Below are positions 1 to 12,200 of a DNA stretch of 64,000 nucleotides, piece by piece. The stretch's first letter is position 1. Every line of letters starts with the position of its first letter. The stretch lies in NCBI RefSeq assembly GCF_020921035.1, contig NC_063150.1:28505826-28569825 (forward strand), read 5' to 3'. This DNA is from Rhodamnia argentea. Taxonomy: Eukaryota > Streptophyta > Magnoliopsida > Myrtales > Myrtaceae. Made by a program: the position numbers and the translations under genes. Below the pieces are notes generated by a model that searched no databases, was not told the DNA's origin, and worked only from the letters and a program-made list of their open reading frames with translations.

Positions 1-127
1 GTGCTGCGATAGCCATGAATGATCCCCCCTCTTTTCTCTGTAGGGTTAAAGTTTACCCTTTTCGACTAAACCTATAAGCCTCGATCCCTTTCCTACTTTG
101 TAAAAGAACCAAAAATTGCATCTTGTC

Positions 128-214
128 AATAGATGGGCACATTCTGACCCCCAAAAAAAAAAAAAAAAATAGATTGGCAATTTCGACAAAAATAAAAATA
201 AAAATAGATGGGCA
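128..214 (+). repeat. Two adjacent short poly(A)-tailed insertions at one target site
   Basis: The 12-mer AATAGATGGGCA occurs at 128-139 and 203-214, and a one-mismatch copy occurs at 168-179. The spacer 140-167 is a short head ending CTGACCCCC plus a run of A. The spacer 180-202 is ATTTCGAC followed by an AAAAATAAAAA-type tail. This looks like two successive target-primed insertions, each duplicating the same target. A local tandem duplication with A-tract slippage is the alternative. Confidence 0.55.
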
Positions 215-889
215 TTCATGAAAGCCAACCTTGTCCTAAATGCCATCACGTGCTTCACGTATAAAAATTGTCTTCATTAGAAATTTTATTCTAGCTCTTT
301 CTTCCTTTGACCTAATTTCATATTCTTCCCCCAAGAAAAGTTCCTTCCAATTATAATGTGGATCGAATACCAAATTTCAATGTCATTTTATCGGAATTTT
401 CAAAATCATATGTGTCGGGAAGTGAAAGAAAAGGACTCGCTCATGATATATGGCATGGATCTAATTATAATTCACCCACCCATAAGTCGTACAGTTATTG
501 CTGGCGCCACGCGCCCTGTAACTATTTTTTTTTTTAATCGAAATGTAATTGTTTGGATTAGTTAAAGAAATTACAGTGAAGTATATGATCATGAGATAAT
601 CCCTCGGAAATTAAAATGGCATGGGAATGCATTTGGTGCGTCTCTTGGTTCTTTGTGTTAGGGATGAAGAGTTTCAAGGTTTGTCCGGGTGAAACCTACA
701 ACCTATCCGTCGGAATCAGTTCTTCAAATTTTCGAATTTAGAATTTGGAAGCTACCTGCAAACCCTAAAACTTGAAACCTACATTATTCGGGTTTGAGAA
801 TCTACCCAAGTTTCACATATATTTTAATTGAACGATTACAATGAATCATCACATCTAATGACTACAATTTGTTGTTACAATCGTGATAA

Positions 890-1170
890 CAACTCATATT
901 TACACATACGAATAGTAAGCAAATTAACAATGTAAAAGTCTTAGTCATGGACATCATCGAAAATAGAAGCTCGAAATAATGATTTCAAATTATACACTCA
1001 ACATCATACGCCGTGGAATACCGGAGAATCGCGCGAGGATATGGAACAAGAAAAACACAAAAAACTTATTAAAATATGCCCATCCAATGTAATCCATCTA
1101 TTTTTTGAACTTAAAATTTACTATGCATATCTTGAAATCTAAAATCAAACCAATTTTCCGATTTTCGATT
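890..1170 (+). repeat. Diverged dispersed repeat, copy 1
   Basis: This stretch resembles 5290-5580 in the same orientation. Shared landmarks in the same order are 'gtaaaagtct', a GGACATC/GGATCTC word, 'aaagctcg' or similar, 'attatacactca/attatatactca', a 'tggaatac/tggaatat' word and 'acaagaaaaacacaaa'. No reading frame lies inside. It could be a decayed terminal repeat or part of an unclassified dispersed family. Confidence 0.5.
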
Positions 1171-1800
1171 TTACCGGAAAACTATAGTCACCCCTTTTTT
1201 TGTATGACCAAACTGGACCGACTGTATCCAGTTTTTGTCTGTCCACCCGTTCTACACGTGTGTCGCAGTGTAGAAATTCGTGAACGAACACCGAGAGGGA
1301 GAGAGATGGTCATTTCTACTCGCTAGCAGAAGGTCAAACGGCAAAAGACGAATTCATCAAAAGTTTCACCAATGAGGAGTACTCGAAGCACTTGGCATTG
1401 GCTGCAACTCTGTTCTGTCAATGAAAAGATAAAAATTGAAATCCTCGAAGGTTTCGCGATTGGCAGAACAAGAAAAGCTGTGCGTCCTCTTTTTGGCTTC
1501 TTTTATCGGGCAATGCAGCAAATTTGTCTTTTCAGGTTTCCACTCTTTCTTACTGCAATTCCTCCTTCTTTCCCCCATTTCAGAAATGACCCTTCCTTGG
1601 CAAAATTAACTTTTTTTTAATTCAACTTTACTTATCTTTAGGCCCAATTGAGTGAAAGTAAAGCGGCCTTGATTTCACTCTATGTACATCTAACCTACAA
1701 GATAGTCTGCTTTTGGTCTGACCTTTCTTTATTAGCTTATTTATGGATCCATGTGAGGGGAATTCAAGGAGCTGCCAATAGTTAAATTTTACTGCCCATT

Positions 1801-1925
1801 AGAAGAAGATGAAGAAGAAGAAGAAAGGTCAAAAGAACAGGAGAAAAGAGCTAAGATTTTGAAGTGGATATTCATGAAAGAAAAGGACAGAAATTGCAAT
1901 AAAAGAAGAAGAAGAAGAAGAAAAG
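1801..1925 (+). repeat. GAA-rich simple-sequence tract
   Basis: Two purine-rich blocks at about 1801-1830 and 1900-1925 are dominated by AGA/GAA triplets, with purine-rich sequence between them. I see no gene context that would give this a role. Confidence 0.7.
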
Positions 1926-2392
1926 ATCGCAAGTGGTCGTATGCTTTGCTAAATTTTCTAACTAATGTATAAGAGCATATGTGAATTTGATGCACAAGAA
2001 AAATAAATTGATCGGAATCTGCCTACGATACTAAGTTAGCAAGTCGAACCTAAAATCTTCTCTGATAAGTAAAAAAGAGATCGCTTATACATACATAGCA
2101 CGTAAATCTCACATTTAATCGATATGAAATATTTCAAGGTATTGAATGCATCACCAAGGGAATTTGTACGTTTGAAAATACGACGTGAAAAATGAGAAAT
2201 TTTGAACTTTATGTGCATAAATTCTCAAGCCATAACATTCATTTGCATGGTCATTCAACGTTGTACCCGTGCTCCTCATGCATTCATCGGAGCAGAAAAG
2301 GATTATACGATTGCGTCTCGAGGATACTTCGTGTATTTTTTTTGCATTTTTTTATGGGGGGTTTCTGTTAACGCCATTTTTTGTTGTTGGTC

Positions 2393-2441
2393 AAATCAGA
2401 ATGTTTTCTGACCAAAAACAAAAAAAAAATCAGAATGTTTT
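2393..2441 (+). repeat. Short poly(A)-tailed insertion with 15-bp target duplication
   Basis: AAATCAGAATGTTTT occurs at 2393-2407 and again, unchanged, at 2427-2441. The spacer 2408-2426 reads CTGACC and then an A-rich tail. The sequence just left of the first copy (about 2379-2392) is an approximate reverse complement of the insert, so the locus can also fold into a hairpin. That makes the mechanism less certain than at the other sites. Confidence 0.5.
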
Positions 2442-2854
2442 GTTTAACATTAGACAATAGATATGTGGAAACGAATTTCCCCGCACGTGTGAAATCACGT
2501 GCGCCGAAGAAGCCGTGCCAAGCCTACTGATGAAGGAGCTGGAGGCTTAAAAAGGATGGGCAGCCTCGGCTACTGTTAAAAAGCCCTGCCATACGACCTG
2601 CTATAGCCGGTCTTGCGCGTGCGGCACCCCGCCTCTCCTGCGCAGTCACCCAGTGGAACTGGAACCGCTCCCGCCGGTACCAAATCACTGACCGACCATC
2701 ACGTGATTTGGCCGAGGGGTGATGGGTGTGCTATGACTAATTTAACCCCACCCCCATTGCGATTTAGGCCTGTGGTGCTCTCGACTTTGAGCCGACAAAA
2801 AGTAACAGTACGGTTCTGCTCATGTAAAGCGGTGCTTCTCTTTTTCTCATTTTT

Positions 2855-3512
2855 AGATAAAATTTCAAATAAAAACTCCAAATACCCTTATTTTCTTAAA
2901 GAAAATTTCAAAATAAATTTTATTTTAAATAAAAACCTGAAATGCTCTTATTTTCTCGAATAAAAATCTGAAGTGGATGTTATTTTAAATAAAAGCATGA
3001 AGTGGCTATATTAATATCAAAAAAATGTCTGATTCACCAAGTGGTTAGAGGCATTTGTTTTATTATTTTTTTCTTTGAAAATTCCCTTTTTTATTTCTTT
3101 ATAAATTAAGAAAACTAAAATCTATAAAAAAAAAATAAAAATAAAAAAACACACAGGCCTCCTGCCGGTGTTGTGGCGGCGATGGCCTTTGGGGTCCTTG
3201 GCGCCTTGGTGAGGGCCTGACTCGCAAGTAGTGGAGCAATGACCATAGGCAGGAGGGCAGCCATCCTGCTTATGTGTTCTCTTTTCCTTAACTTTTTGTT
3301 TTTTTAATTTAATTTAACTAAAAATTAAGTTTAAATTGTATTGTGACGAAAATTCCTTTGATCGGCTAGAATATTTAGCTACCTAATGAGTTCGGGCTCT
3401 TATTTGAGACTACCGTGGCCACTTCAAGCTATTATTTAAAACTGTCATGGCACTTCATTTATTTAAAATAATGATCACTTCGGGCCTTCATTTGAAATTT
3501 TCCTTCATTTTT
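2855..3512. mobile_element. Inverted-repeat element with AT-rich arms and GC-rich core
   Basis: The left arm (about 2855-3010) contains repeated 'aaaatttcaaataaaaa' and 'tgaagtgg' words. The right arm (about 3360-3512) contains their reverse complements ('ccacttcaa', 'cacttcat', 'tcatttgaaatttt'). The centre, about 3150-3270, is abruptly GC-rich. I see no transposase, so this would be a non-autonomous DNA element. The arms are degenerate, the ends are approximate, and no target duplication is clear. Confidence 0.5.
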
Positions 3513-3649
3513 AGTTTCTTTAAGAACATAGTCATATTTAATGTTTGATATAAGAAATGAATTAAAATTAAAAATAATATTTTAAATTTTTGGGCTATAA
3601 CATTACCAACACTTTCAACTTCTTCTTTTTTGTAATGGAATGTTATGGG

Positions 3650-3785
3650 CCTACTATGAAAAATTTAAATCTTAGGAACTAAGTTGAACATTGGGAATAA
3701 GGACCATATCGAGCGAATTAAAAGTTCGGGAATAACATTGCATATTAAGTCAAAGCTTATGGAGCATTTATGTCATTTTCCCTTC
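3650..3785. repeat. Half copy of a foldback repeat family
   Basis: Words such as 'taagttgaaca', 'ggaccatat', 'attaaaagttcggg', 'acattgcatatt' and 'catttatgtcatttt' match the right arms of the palindromic repeats at 48056-48425 and 61079-61535. Only one arm is recognisable here. Confidence 0.5.
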
Positions 3786-4179
3786 TAATTTTTACCCAAC
3801 ATTTCCCTTCAAGTTCAACAAAAATTCAAGAAAATAATTTAATATTTGCAGAGCTAGGAAAGACCTGAGATGAATATTCACATATCTTTTTTCAGATGTT
3901 TCGCACTAAATGAAAAATCGCATCGTCGCGAGAAACGGAAGATTGAAAATGGGGTGTTAAGCCACATAATTCTACTTTTATCTCCATTAATATGGGTTGC
4001 AAGCCCATTTATTGATGAGCTTTTGGGCCCACTGAAGTAATATCCTAACAGGGACTCGAATATGTTATAATAAAAAAAAAAATCTTAAAATTCAGCCTTC
4101 AATACATCCTTTGCTGGTGGTCAATGCCCGTAGACCTCTTCTCATTTTGGTTTTCGAAAACGCTAAACTAATCGGTAAC

Positions 4180-4425
4180 TACAAGTTTTATTTATTTTAC
4201 AAAAAATAAATAATTTCTAATATATATTTTTTAAATTGACTGTTTATATTGTTTATAAAAATGAATAAACAAAAAATATTTTTATCATATACGAATTTAG
4301 AGCTAAATTATTGTCGATAATGAAAATATTTTTCATTGCCTAATTAGTTAAGTGATACAAACGATAATTTATAGGAAATTTTTTTTCAGATCGTTTATTT
4401 TTTGCTAAATAAACAAAGATTTAGA
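4180..4425. mobile_element. AT-rich MITE, copy A
   Basis: The left end reads 'tttatttattttacaaaaaat' or close to it, and the right end 'attttttgctaaataaac' is nearly its reverse complement. The interior shares 'atgaataaacaaaaaatatttttatc' in pieces with 8908-9090. No coding capacity is visible. Boundaries are approximate. Confidence 0.5.
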
Positions 4426-5289
4426 AGGTTGGGTAGGCATATTTCTTGAAAAACAAATGGATTTGTTAGCATTTCATGCCATCCACTTTGATTTGACGAA
4501 CCAAGTGGGACCCATTTTCATAAGATTGTGATGTCACACGCATGGACCAACTAAGTAAATCCGCGCTTTCCGTCGTCTAAATAAATTTATTTTTATTTAC
4601 GAGTAATTTTACACATGTATCTTATTTTGAATTGTTAATCATTTAAGTGTAAAAAACACTAAATAAAAAACATTTGTCGAATTATACATACAAAATGAGG
4701 CCTAAAGAGTTGAATTCATTATCTAGTTAAATAGACGTATGATAGAAAAATACGAACAGAAAAGTTTGAAATACTATTGGCTTCTTCACAAATTCCGCAA
4801 TATTTTTGTTTTAGGGTATCGGGTTCTTGTTTAGCGGGTATTATTTAAACGACATCTTTGTTCAACGTTTATAACTGCTAAACTAAAACTTGAGATTTTA
4901 TCTTTTTACCCACTATTTAAAACTTACAACCGACTTAAATCTCGTGGATTTTTCATTTATATGTTTTTCATAAGTTAACTTCAAATTAAGCGCATCATAT
5001 ATAGATTATTTTATTATGAATGTATTTTTTAAAATGATATAAGACATATTGCAAATAAGAGATGTGTGTGTGATCTTGAATTCAAATTAAGCTCATTATT
5101 AACTATTATTATTTTCTAAATAAATGATTCGACAACTTCTAACTCTAAACAAGTGATTCCTAAACCTAACTTCGTCCCAAAGAATCTCCTTGTAAGAGCA
5201 CATCATCCATTTCGTACAACGAACTCGTCGACTACGTATGGCCCATAATCTTTTGTAACAATCTACTTATTATAATTTATATTTAGACA

Positions 5290-5580
5290 CATGAAAAATA
5301 TGATACATTAATAAAGTAAAAGTCTCGGTCTTGGATCTCACTGAAAATGAAAGCTCGGACTAGTAGTTTCAGATTATATACTCATTATCGGGCGCTATGG
5401 AATATCGCAAGATTACGCGAAAACATACAACAAGAAAAACACAAAGACTTGTTCTAGGTGGAAACCTACCAATCATAATTGATTATTTAGTTTTTGGAAC
5501 CCGATATCTACGCTACATATCGTAAAACCTGGAGCCGGAACCGGTTCCTAATATTATCCCAAAACCATGCTCAATCCTAA
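5290..5580 (+). repeat. Diverged dispersed repeat, copy 2
   Basis: Direct-orientation partner of 890-1170, about 4.4 kb away and clearly diverged. It ends close to a GGAGCCGGAACCGGTTCC palindrome at about 5532-5549. The spacing would fit decayed terminal repeats of a larger element, but the DNA between the copies shows no retroelement protein. Confidence 0.45.
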
Positions 5581-5993
5581 ATTTTAATAACCTTTCTCAA
5601 TAGTGTATTATTTTTCAATGATACTAGACATATTAAGGCTAATATAAAAAGCTCGATACATAAAATCCATTTCACAGTGTGATGTATGGAATTATGTCAC
5701 TACTGATCCTAACATGGCTGTCTTACTCGAATACCTAACTATGCTAAGCCGCGTTATTGTATCTCCGATAATTGCTCTACTTATTTTTGTTTATACTCAG
5801 CTAAGTTGACCCGAAACGTAAACAAATGCTTTAGGTGAGAACAACCGTCGATTCCCCCCTACTACGTCGTTGACTTCTGTTTTGGGTGCGGATCGAACTC
5901 ACGGACGGTCCAGATCAATTCGAACGCACAGGACGCTTTCTTCATCGCTCGATCCTCACCAGTCTCTGCACGAGAGCGTGTGGTTCCATTTCC

Positions 5994-7421
5994 ATGGCCT
6001 CTCCACAGAACCTCCTCCGTCCATCATCAAGGATTCTCGTCTTGTTCCTCCTCCTCCAAAGCTCCGTCAACGGCGACCCTCTGCAGCGGCTCGATGACCC
6101 TAAGTCTTGCCCTCCTCCGTTCACATGCGTGGACGGCCTCACCGTCCGCTACCCTTTCTGGCGCCAGAACGCGCCGTCGTTCAACCACTCTTCGTCCTCC
6201 TGTGGCTACCGAGGCTTCAACATCTCCTGCGACGACGACGACGACACCGCCGTGCGAACTCCGACCCTCTACCTCTCCGACACTCTCCTCCACGTCAGAC
6301 GCATCGACTACCGCAACCGCACGGTCACGCTAGCCTACGGCATCCAACCAGCGGAGTCCACCTGTCCCCTCCCGCCTCTCCATGGCGTCACGGTCCCGGT
6401 CGCTTCTCCGTATAGCTACGGCAGAGGCACCAGGTTCCTGCGGTTCTTCCTCAACTGCTCGCTGTACCCACCGTCCCCGCGGCCGATCGACTGCCTCGCG
6501 TGGGGGGAGCGGCGGTCCTACTTGTTCGCGGCAGACGACGTGCCGGAGTTCGACTGGCCGGGGTACTGCGAGTCGGCGTCGACCGTCCCGGCGAGGAGCG
6601 CGGGAGATGGGGCGGGGGCTTCTGTGGTCGTCGATTATGGGAAGGCTCTACGAGACGGGTTTGAGCTGACGTGGCACGTGGATGGGGAGTGCGGCACGTG
6701 CGAGGATAGCGGCGGGCTTTGCGGTTTCTCGTACGGTGGCGATGTGAGGAGGAAGAGCTTCTTCTGCATTTGCTCCGACGGACGTCGTCGTCGTTCGGGT
6801 GGTTGCCACGGTGGTGAGCGAAAACAACACTCTTTAAACGCGCCTTGTCGTGTTAATTATGATAGCTTTGGCGACCAAAAAGCCCTCAACTTGCTCGTTT
6901 TTAACAAAATCTTCGAACCAAAATCTTCCAACTCAGACAGTGCAAGGCTTTTCATGTTAGTTCAGACATGACTTGCCCTCGAAAACTAAAATATGAAGTA
7001 TGAAATTCGAATCATTTCGCATATAAGTTTTTCTTGTTAACTTCGCACGGGACATACCGATGATCTTTATTAACTTCGTGAAGTTAATAATGCAATGGCT
7101 TCGCGAAATTCGCAGATCTTGTTCCAACCAAGCTGTTCAAATATGAACCCAACTTCGTTGCAACCGGTGAGAAAACTCTTATATTTTTTTTCGCTACATA
7201 CTTACATGCTGCTCGAAACCTCGAGCATCTCCGAGCAACAAAATGCTGATTTTTCTTTTCTTTTGGGTGATTCGAACTTCCATTTCGATTTTCGTGACGC
7301 AGGTGCGCTTATCTCTGGTGTTCTAGTCATGGCTACCGCAATTTTCTATCTTCTCCAACAGAAGAAAGCAACCATTTACAGACCAATTTCCACTGGGAGT
7401 CACAAGCTCCAGGAAGCCTAA
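5994..7421 (+). CDS. LRK10L/WAK-type receptor ectodomain protein without kinase
   Basis: Predicted 312-aa protein from two exons, 5994-6813 and 7303-7421; both junctions obey GT-AG and keep phase (GGT G|GT GCG). I chose the ATG at 5994 because it is followed directly by a signal peptide (MASPQNLL..., then a leucine-rich core). The mature part has the galacturonan-binding GUB_WAK pattern (CPPPFTCVDGLTVRYPFW near residues 36-55) and a WAK-associated C-terminal cysteine block (CGTCEDSGGLCGF...FFCIC). Exon 2 adds one hydrophobic membrane segment and a short basic tail, then stops. Full-length LRK10L proteins continue into a Ser/Thr kinase; no kinase motifs occur in the next 1.8 kb. It may be a genuine short receptor-like form or a truncated gene. 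Exon 1 is GC-rich. Reading through the intron would give 325 aa from this start (stop at 6969-6971). Confidence 0.75.
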
Positions 7422-9263
7422 TGTGTTTTGCCTTGTCCACACTTGTGGAGTCCGACCTAGATCGAGATTTGTCTCTAAGTTTTTATGTAATATGTTTCAT
7501 CTATCTCGAGATTTATCTATGATAAGGCATTGGAGTTCTTCGTGGGATCAACTGATCACATGTTGACACAAGCCCTTTAGGTGGTCTCAAGAGATGAGAG
7601 TAAATGTGCCAATTTGAGCTTTGTGTGAAAAAGACAAATACGCTCATCACTCGAGCGAATCTTAAGCCGAGGATCGTAATTTTTTTTTTTTTGTTGGTTT
7701 TATCCAAACGGTACAAAAGATCACGATGAACGTTGTTAGACAAAGCAATATAGCTAGAAAAGAACAAATTCAGCATAGTAAAAGCCGAGGTGATGCATTG
7801 TGCACATGCCAAGCAAACTTACAAAATGGATAATAATAGAAATAGTTCCTAAAATATTTGTATATGTTCAATGTTATCCTTCATTTTGCATCATCTAACA
7901 AATTAAATCGAATATTTTTTAATGAAAGTTTTTTTGGGGAGGGGGGGGGTCAAATTGTATGAGGATTGACTGACCGTGAGATTTTTTGGGCATGATCCCA
8001 CCAACTACAAGCCTCCACGTGGCTTAAGGATCTTCTCTTTGATTGAAGGGCTAAGAGCCTAAGACAACCAAAAGTAAGAAGCGACGTGGCCGATTCTGAA
8101 CCAATGCCACCAATGGCCACTACGCAGTACAATTACTAAAGGACCCTTTTTCCTCCAAAGCTCAAGTACACCGTGAGAATTTTACGTCCCCGTGACAAAC
8201 TCATATGATTTAGTGCTCTAAAGACTAATTGATTACATGTGGGGTGTGAAAGTATCGAGCTAGTTCAGTGCTCCTGTTTTTTTTTTTTTTTTTTTCATAT
8301 ATTCATTTGACATCAACGTGCATGAAATTAGCAAGAACATTTGATTCGTTGACTAAATCAAAAGTTGTCGCCTCATGTAAAGATTTCTGTAGATAAGACT
8401 TCTTAAATAGTTGATACAAAGTATAATAGAACTCGAGATATGGGTACTACGTCATACATGGACAATTTTAATGTATATCAACATCTCGACGGATCAAATT
8501 AAAATTTTATTAACAAAAAAAAATGCAATAAATCCATTCAACCGTTTTGCTTTTATTTCATTTTAATTAGAGGTTTAGTAGAACATAAAAGCACTCGTGC
8601 ATTTTGTTCTCAATAATCCAAGGGGGTTGATAGAAAGATCCCACTACTTAAAAGCTTAATAGGACATCCTAGAAGTTTTGTGAACTGATGAAAACTTGTG
8701 CCTTTAACTTGTATAGGAGGACCTCGACGTATGATGTATAGTATTTTGCATGCAATTGGCAGGAAAGAGTGATCTCTATTTCTCAAGCTAAAAATATCTC
8801 AATGCCCGAACTAACTGTGCGCAACCCTGAGGTTGAATTATGCACCAAGATATTTTTGCAAGCTAACAATCTATATAATTGAATAGTGTTTCTTGTGAAA
8901 AAAATAGGGCTTCATTTATTTCGCAAAAAATAGATGACTTGAAAAATATTTTATAAAGAAATGATAATTTATATCGCTTATAAAGAGGAATGAACAAAAA
9001 ATATTTTTATCGATTAATTAATTATAGTCATGTAACCGATAATTTTTCAGAAAATACCTTTTAAATCAATCAATTTTCGTCAAACAAAGGGTCTTAATAA
9101 TTGAATATTTGCCGCGGAGACATTGAGCGGCAGGGGTGTTACAGTAATTTCGCTCGCTTCCTCCTAGTCCTACCTCTCTCTCCCGCCTCACGTTCCCTCA
9201 CAAGCCGAAACTCTCTCCGATTCAGTTTTTATCCGTTGAGAATCTTCGCCCCACGCGAAAAGA
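7422..9263. other. Intergenic region, no gene seen
   Basis: AT-rich DNA with homopolymer runs (T tract near 7680 and 8276, G tract near 7940). No supportable reading frame. It contains the MITE at 8908-9090. The last 160 bases, rich in CTC/TCC, are probably the promoter and 5' leader of HCF107. Confidence 0.6.
8908..9090. mobile_element. AT-rich MITE, copy B
   Basis: Left end 'cttcatttatttcgcaaaa' and right end 'ttttcgtcaaacaaaggg' form an imperfect terminal inverted repeat. The interior ('tatcgcttataaa', 'aacaaaaaatatttttatcg') is shared with copies at 4180-4425, 33500-33690, 35580-35852 and 57565-57782. There is no coding potential. It lies about 170 bases upstream of the HCF107 start codon. 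Confidence 0.6.
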
Positions 9264-12200
9264 ATGCGTCTCTTCTCTCCAGCTCCAACCTCAGCTTCCC
9301 ACTCCAACTTCGCTCTCTACTCTTCGCCTCAGACCAACCGTTCGAAGTTCTTCTTCAGGACTCCGACGACCAGACCATGCCTCGCTTCTTCTCCTCCGGT
9401 TCCGTGCTCGACGAAGCAGCAGCCGCCCGCGGTCCTCGAGAACGCCGGCGCCGGCGCCGCCCAGAGGAACGAGCCTCCGCCGCCGCCTCCGGATAACGCG
9501 ATCGCGATCCGCCGGCCAGTGATGGATTCCCCCGGCGAGGACTCCGTCGACGGTGAGGCGGCTGGTGCCGGCGGGAGTGCCGGCGACCGCGTCGAGAGCG
9601 ATCCGAAGTCGTCGGCGCTCGACGCTGGCCTGAACAAGTTCGCGGAGAAGATGCTGATATTCGAGCCGGAGAGGGTGGAGTCGGGCGCGCAGGAGAAGCC
9701 GCTCGCGGTGAATCTCGACCTGGCCTTGTACAGGGCTAAGGTGTTGGCGAGGAGTTACAAGTACGTCGAAGCGCAGGAGATACTCGAGAGGGTAAGAAAG
9801 GGACAATTTGTGGTTCCTGTCGACAGTTGCTTTGGCTTTTTGGTTTGATGTGTTTGGAGCGTGGTATTGAAATCCTTAAAGTGCTTAATTGATCAATTAC
9901 ATACCCAGTTGGAAATCTGAAGTTTTGTGGCTTTACTCGTATATGATCTTAGTTTGCTGTGATATGCTATTAATTTGCCTCTCTCCCATCCTTAACTTGT
10001 AAGAATTCAGGTTAAGTCGTAAAAGGCTCTATTCTCTTAGGCGAGCGAGGATGTTGATGTTGATTTTAAGTTTTGTTGTAGTGTATATCCTATTGGCCGG
10101 AAGATGGTCGAGCTTATGTGACATTAGGGAAGACATTGTGCAAACAATCAAGAACGACCGAGGCAAGAGCAGTGTACGAGAAAGGTTGCCAAGCTACTCA
10201 AGGCGAAAATCCTTATATATGGCAGGTTAGTGTCTCTGTCATGATTATAATGACGGTGAAATTTATGTTAATTCAGTGACATTAATATCATTTCCGATTT
10301 TGCGGTTGATCGACAACTAGGGGTGAATGTAAAAGATTCAAATCTCATCGATTGAAATGAGGAAGTCATGATCTGCAAGAATTGTTTGATAACCTAGGGT
10401 GAGTAGTTGCTATTGTGAAGAAATCTGGATTAACTGGCATAATTTGGAGCTGTTATAGGTAACTGATATAAGAAGCAATATGAAACATCTTTTACCACAT
10501 CCAAGAACTTTCAAACGCTCTTGTATTTCCCGCCTAAGGGTCCCCGATAGCCGTAGTTTTAGTTTGCTATAGACGTGCTACTTCCTTGTGATGCTAAATT
10601 TATTCAATGAACTTCACTGGCCTATCTTGTTTCTCCTATTTGAATTCCATTTCTCTTCAAGCAGTGCTGGGCTGTATTGGAGAACAAGTTAGGGAACGTA
10701 AGGAGGGCGAGAGAGTTGTTTGATGCGGCTACAGTCGCTGACAAGAGACATATTGCTGCTTGGCATGGATGGGCAGTTTTGGAGCTTAAACAGGGAAATG
10801 TTAAGAAGGCAAGGCATTTGCTTGCTAAAGGTCTTAAAAACTGCGGTGGCAATGAGTATATATACCAAACACTCGCAAGGTTGGAAGTGAGATCTAGCCG
10901 GTACGAACAAGCCCGATATTTATTCAAGCAGGCAACTAAATGTAATCCTAAAAGCTGTGCCAGTTGGCTGGTAAGTTTTTCTGCAAATCTTTACTACTTA
11001 GATGAGATTTCTTTTTCTCCTATTGGGTCCAGTATTGCTATCTTGGGTTTGATTATCAAGTTCATGTGAACAGGCATGGGCACAGATGGAGATGCAACTT
11101 GAAAACAACTTAGCTGCTAGATTACTATTTGAGGTGACTTTTCTTGTGACTTGATCATGCAAGTGATGTTTCAAAAATTTACTCGAGATTGCGTAGTGCG
11201 AATAGACTGTGATATTTTTTATAACATCCGTCTTTTGAGATTATGTCATAATGATTTCTTTTTGCCATCTCTTCTTCTTTTGTTTTGTTAGAGAGCAGTC
11301 CAGGCAAGCCCCAAGAACCGGTTTGCGTGGCATGTTTGGGGACTTTTTGAAGCAAACATGGGGAACATCGAGAAGGCAAGAAAACTACTGAAAATTGGTC
11401 ATACGCTTAATCCAAGGGATCCTGTTCTCCTTCAATCTCTTGCTTTATTGGAGTATAAGCACTCAACTGCAAATCTTGCTCGGGTGTTGTTCAGGAGGGC
11501 ATCTGAATTGGATCCAAAGCATCAAGCAGTTTGGATTGTAAGAAGTCTCTTCCATCATTTTGGACTTTTCTTGTGTAAAGTGCAATCCACTTTAACTCAA
11601 TTGTCCCTGCAAAAATGTTTTAGCTTCTGCTGATATTTTCTCTTCACGTAGCTCAACTCCTCTACAAACTCAAAATTCTCTCTCTCTCTCTCTCTCTCTC
11701 TGCTGCTGCTGTGTTGTAAACCATAATCAGGTTGACTCTATTCATGGAACTCTGGCATTTTCAGGCTTGGGGGTGGATGGAGTGGAAAGAAGGAAATATG
11801 TCCACAGCAAGGAAACTATACCAGAGAGCATTGTCAATTGATTCAACAACAGAAAGTGCTGCTCGATGTCTCCAGGTAAGTAACTCCTTATTCACAGGTG
11901 GAGCTCTGGCAATGAGGCTCTGCGAGCTTTGTAACTCAGTCTGTACTTATACAACGCCCTGGTTATATAATGCAGGCTTGGGGAGTTTTGGAGCAGAGGA
12001 TTGGTAACCTATCAACAGCGAGGAGATTATTTAGATCCTCCCTAAACATAAACTCCCAGAGTTATATCACGTGGATGACTTGGGCATCTATGGAAGAGGA
12101 GCAAGGAAATTCTGTTCGTGCTGAGGAGATTCGAAACTTGTACTTCCAGCAGGTGAGTAATTCCATAACCTAAGCAAACTGTTTTAATTTATCATGTCTA

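Larger units (their letters stand above)
1..5993. other. Gene-free, repeat-rich intergenic region
   Basis: No coding region is supportable here. The small open frames are short, do not resemble any family I know and lie in AT-rich DNA with many homopolymer runs. The interval holds micro-insertions near 128-214 and 2393-2441, a GAA-rich tract, a long-arm inverted-repeat element, half a foldback element, an AT-rich MITE and a diverged repeat pair near 890-1170 and 5290-5580. These are listed separately. The promoter of the receptor-like gene at 5994 must lie at the end of this interval, but I see no clear TATA box. Confidence 0.7.

Noticed and set aside
3020-3060. tRNA-like words (CACCAAGTGGTTAGAGGC)
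   Set aside because: It resembles an A-box, but I see no matching B-box or acceptor pairing nearby.
5942-6669. Alternative frames over the receptor exon
   Set aside because: They are shadows of the GC-rich exon 1 of the LRK10L-like gene; only the frame with signal peptide and conserved cysteines makes sense.
9291-9806. 171-codon minus-strand frame opposite HCF107 exon 1
   Set aside because: It is the antisense shadow of a GC-rich coding exon and has no recognisable domain.
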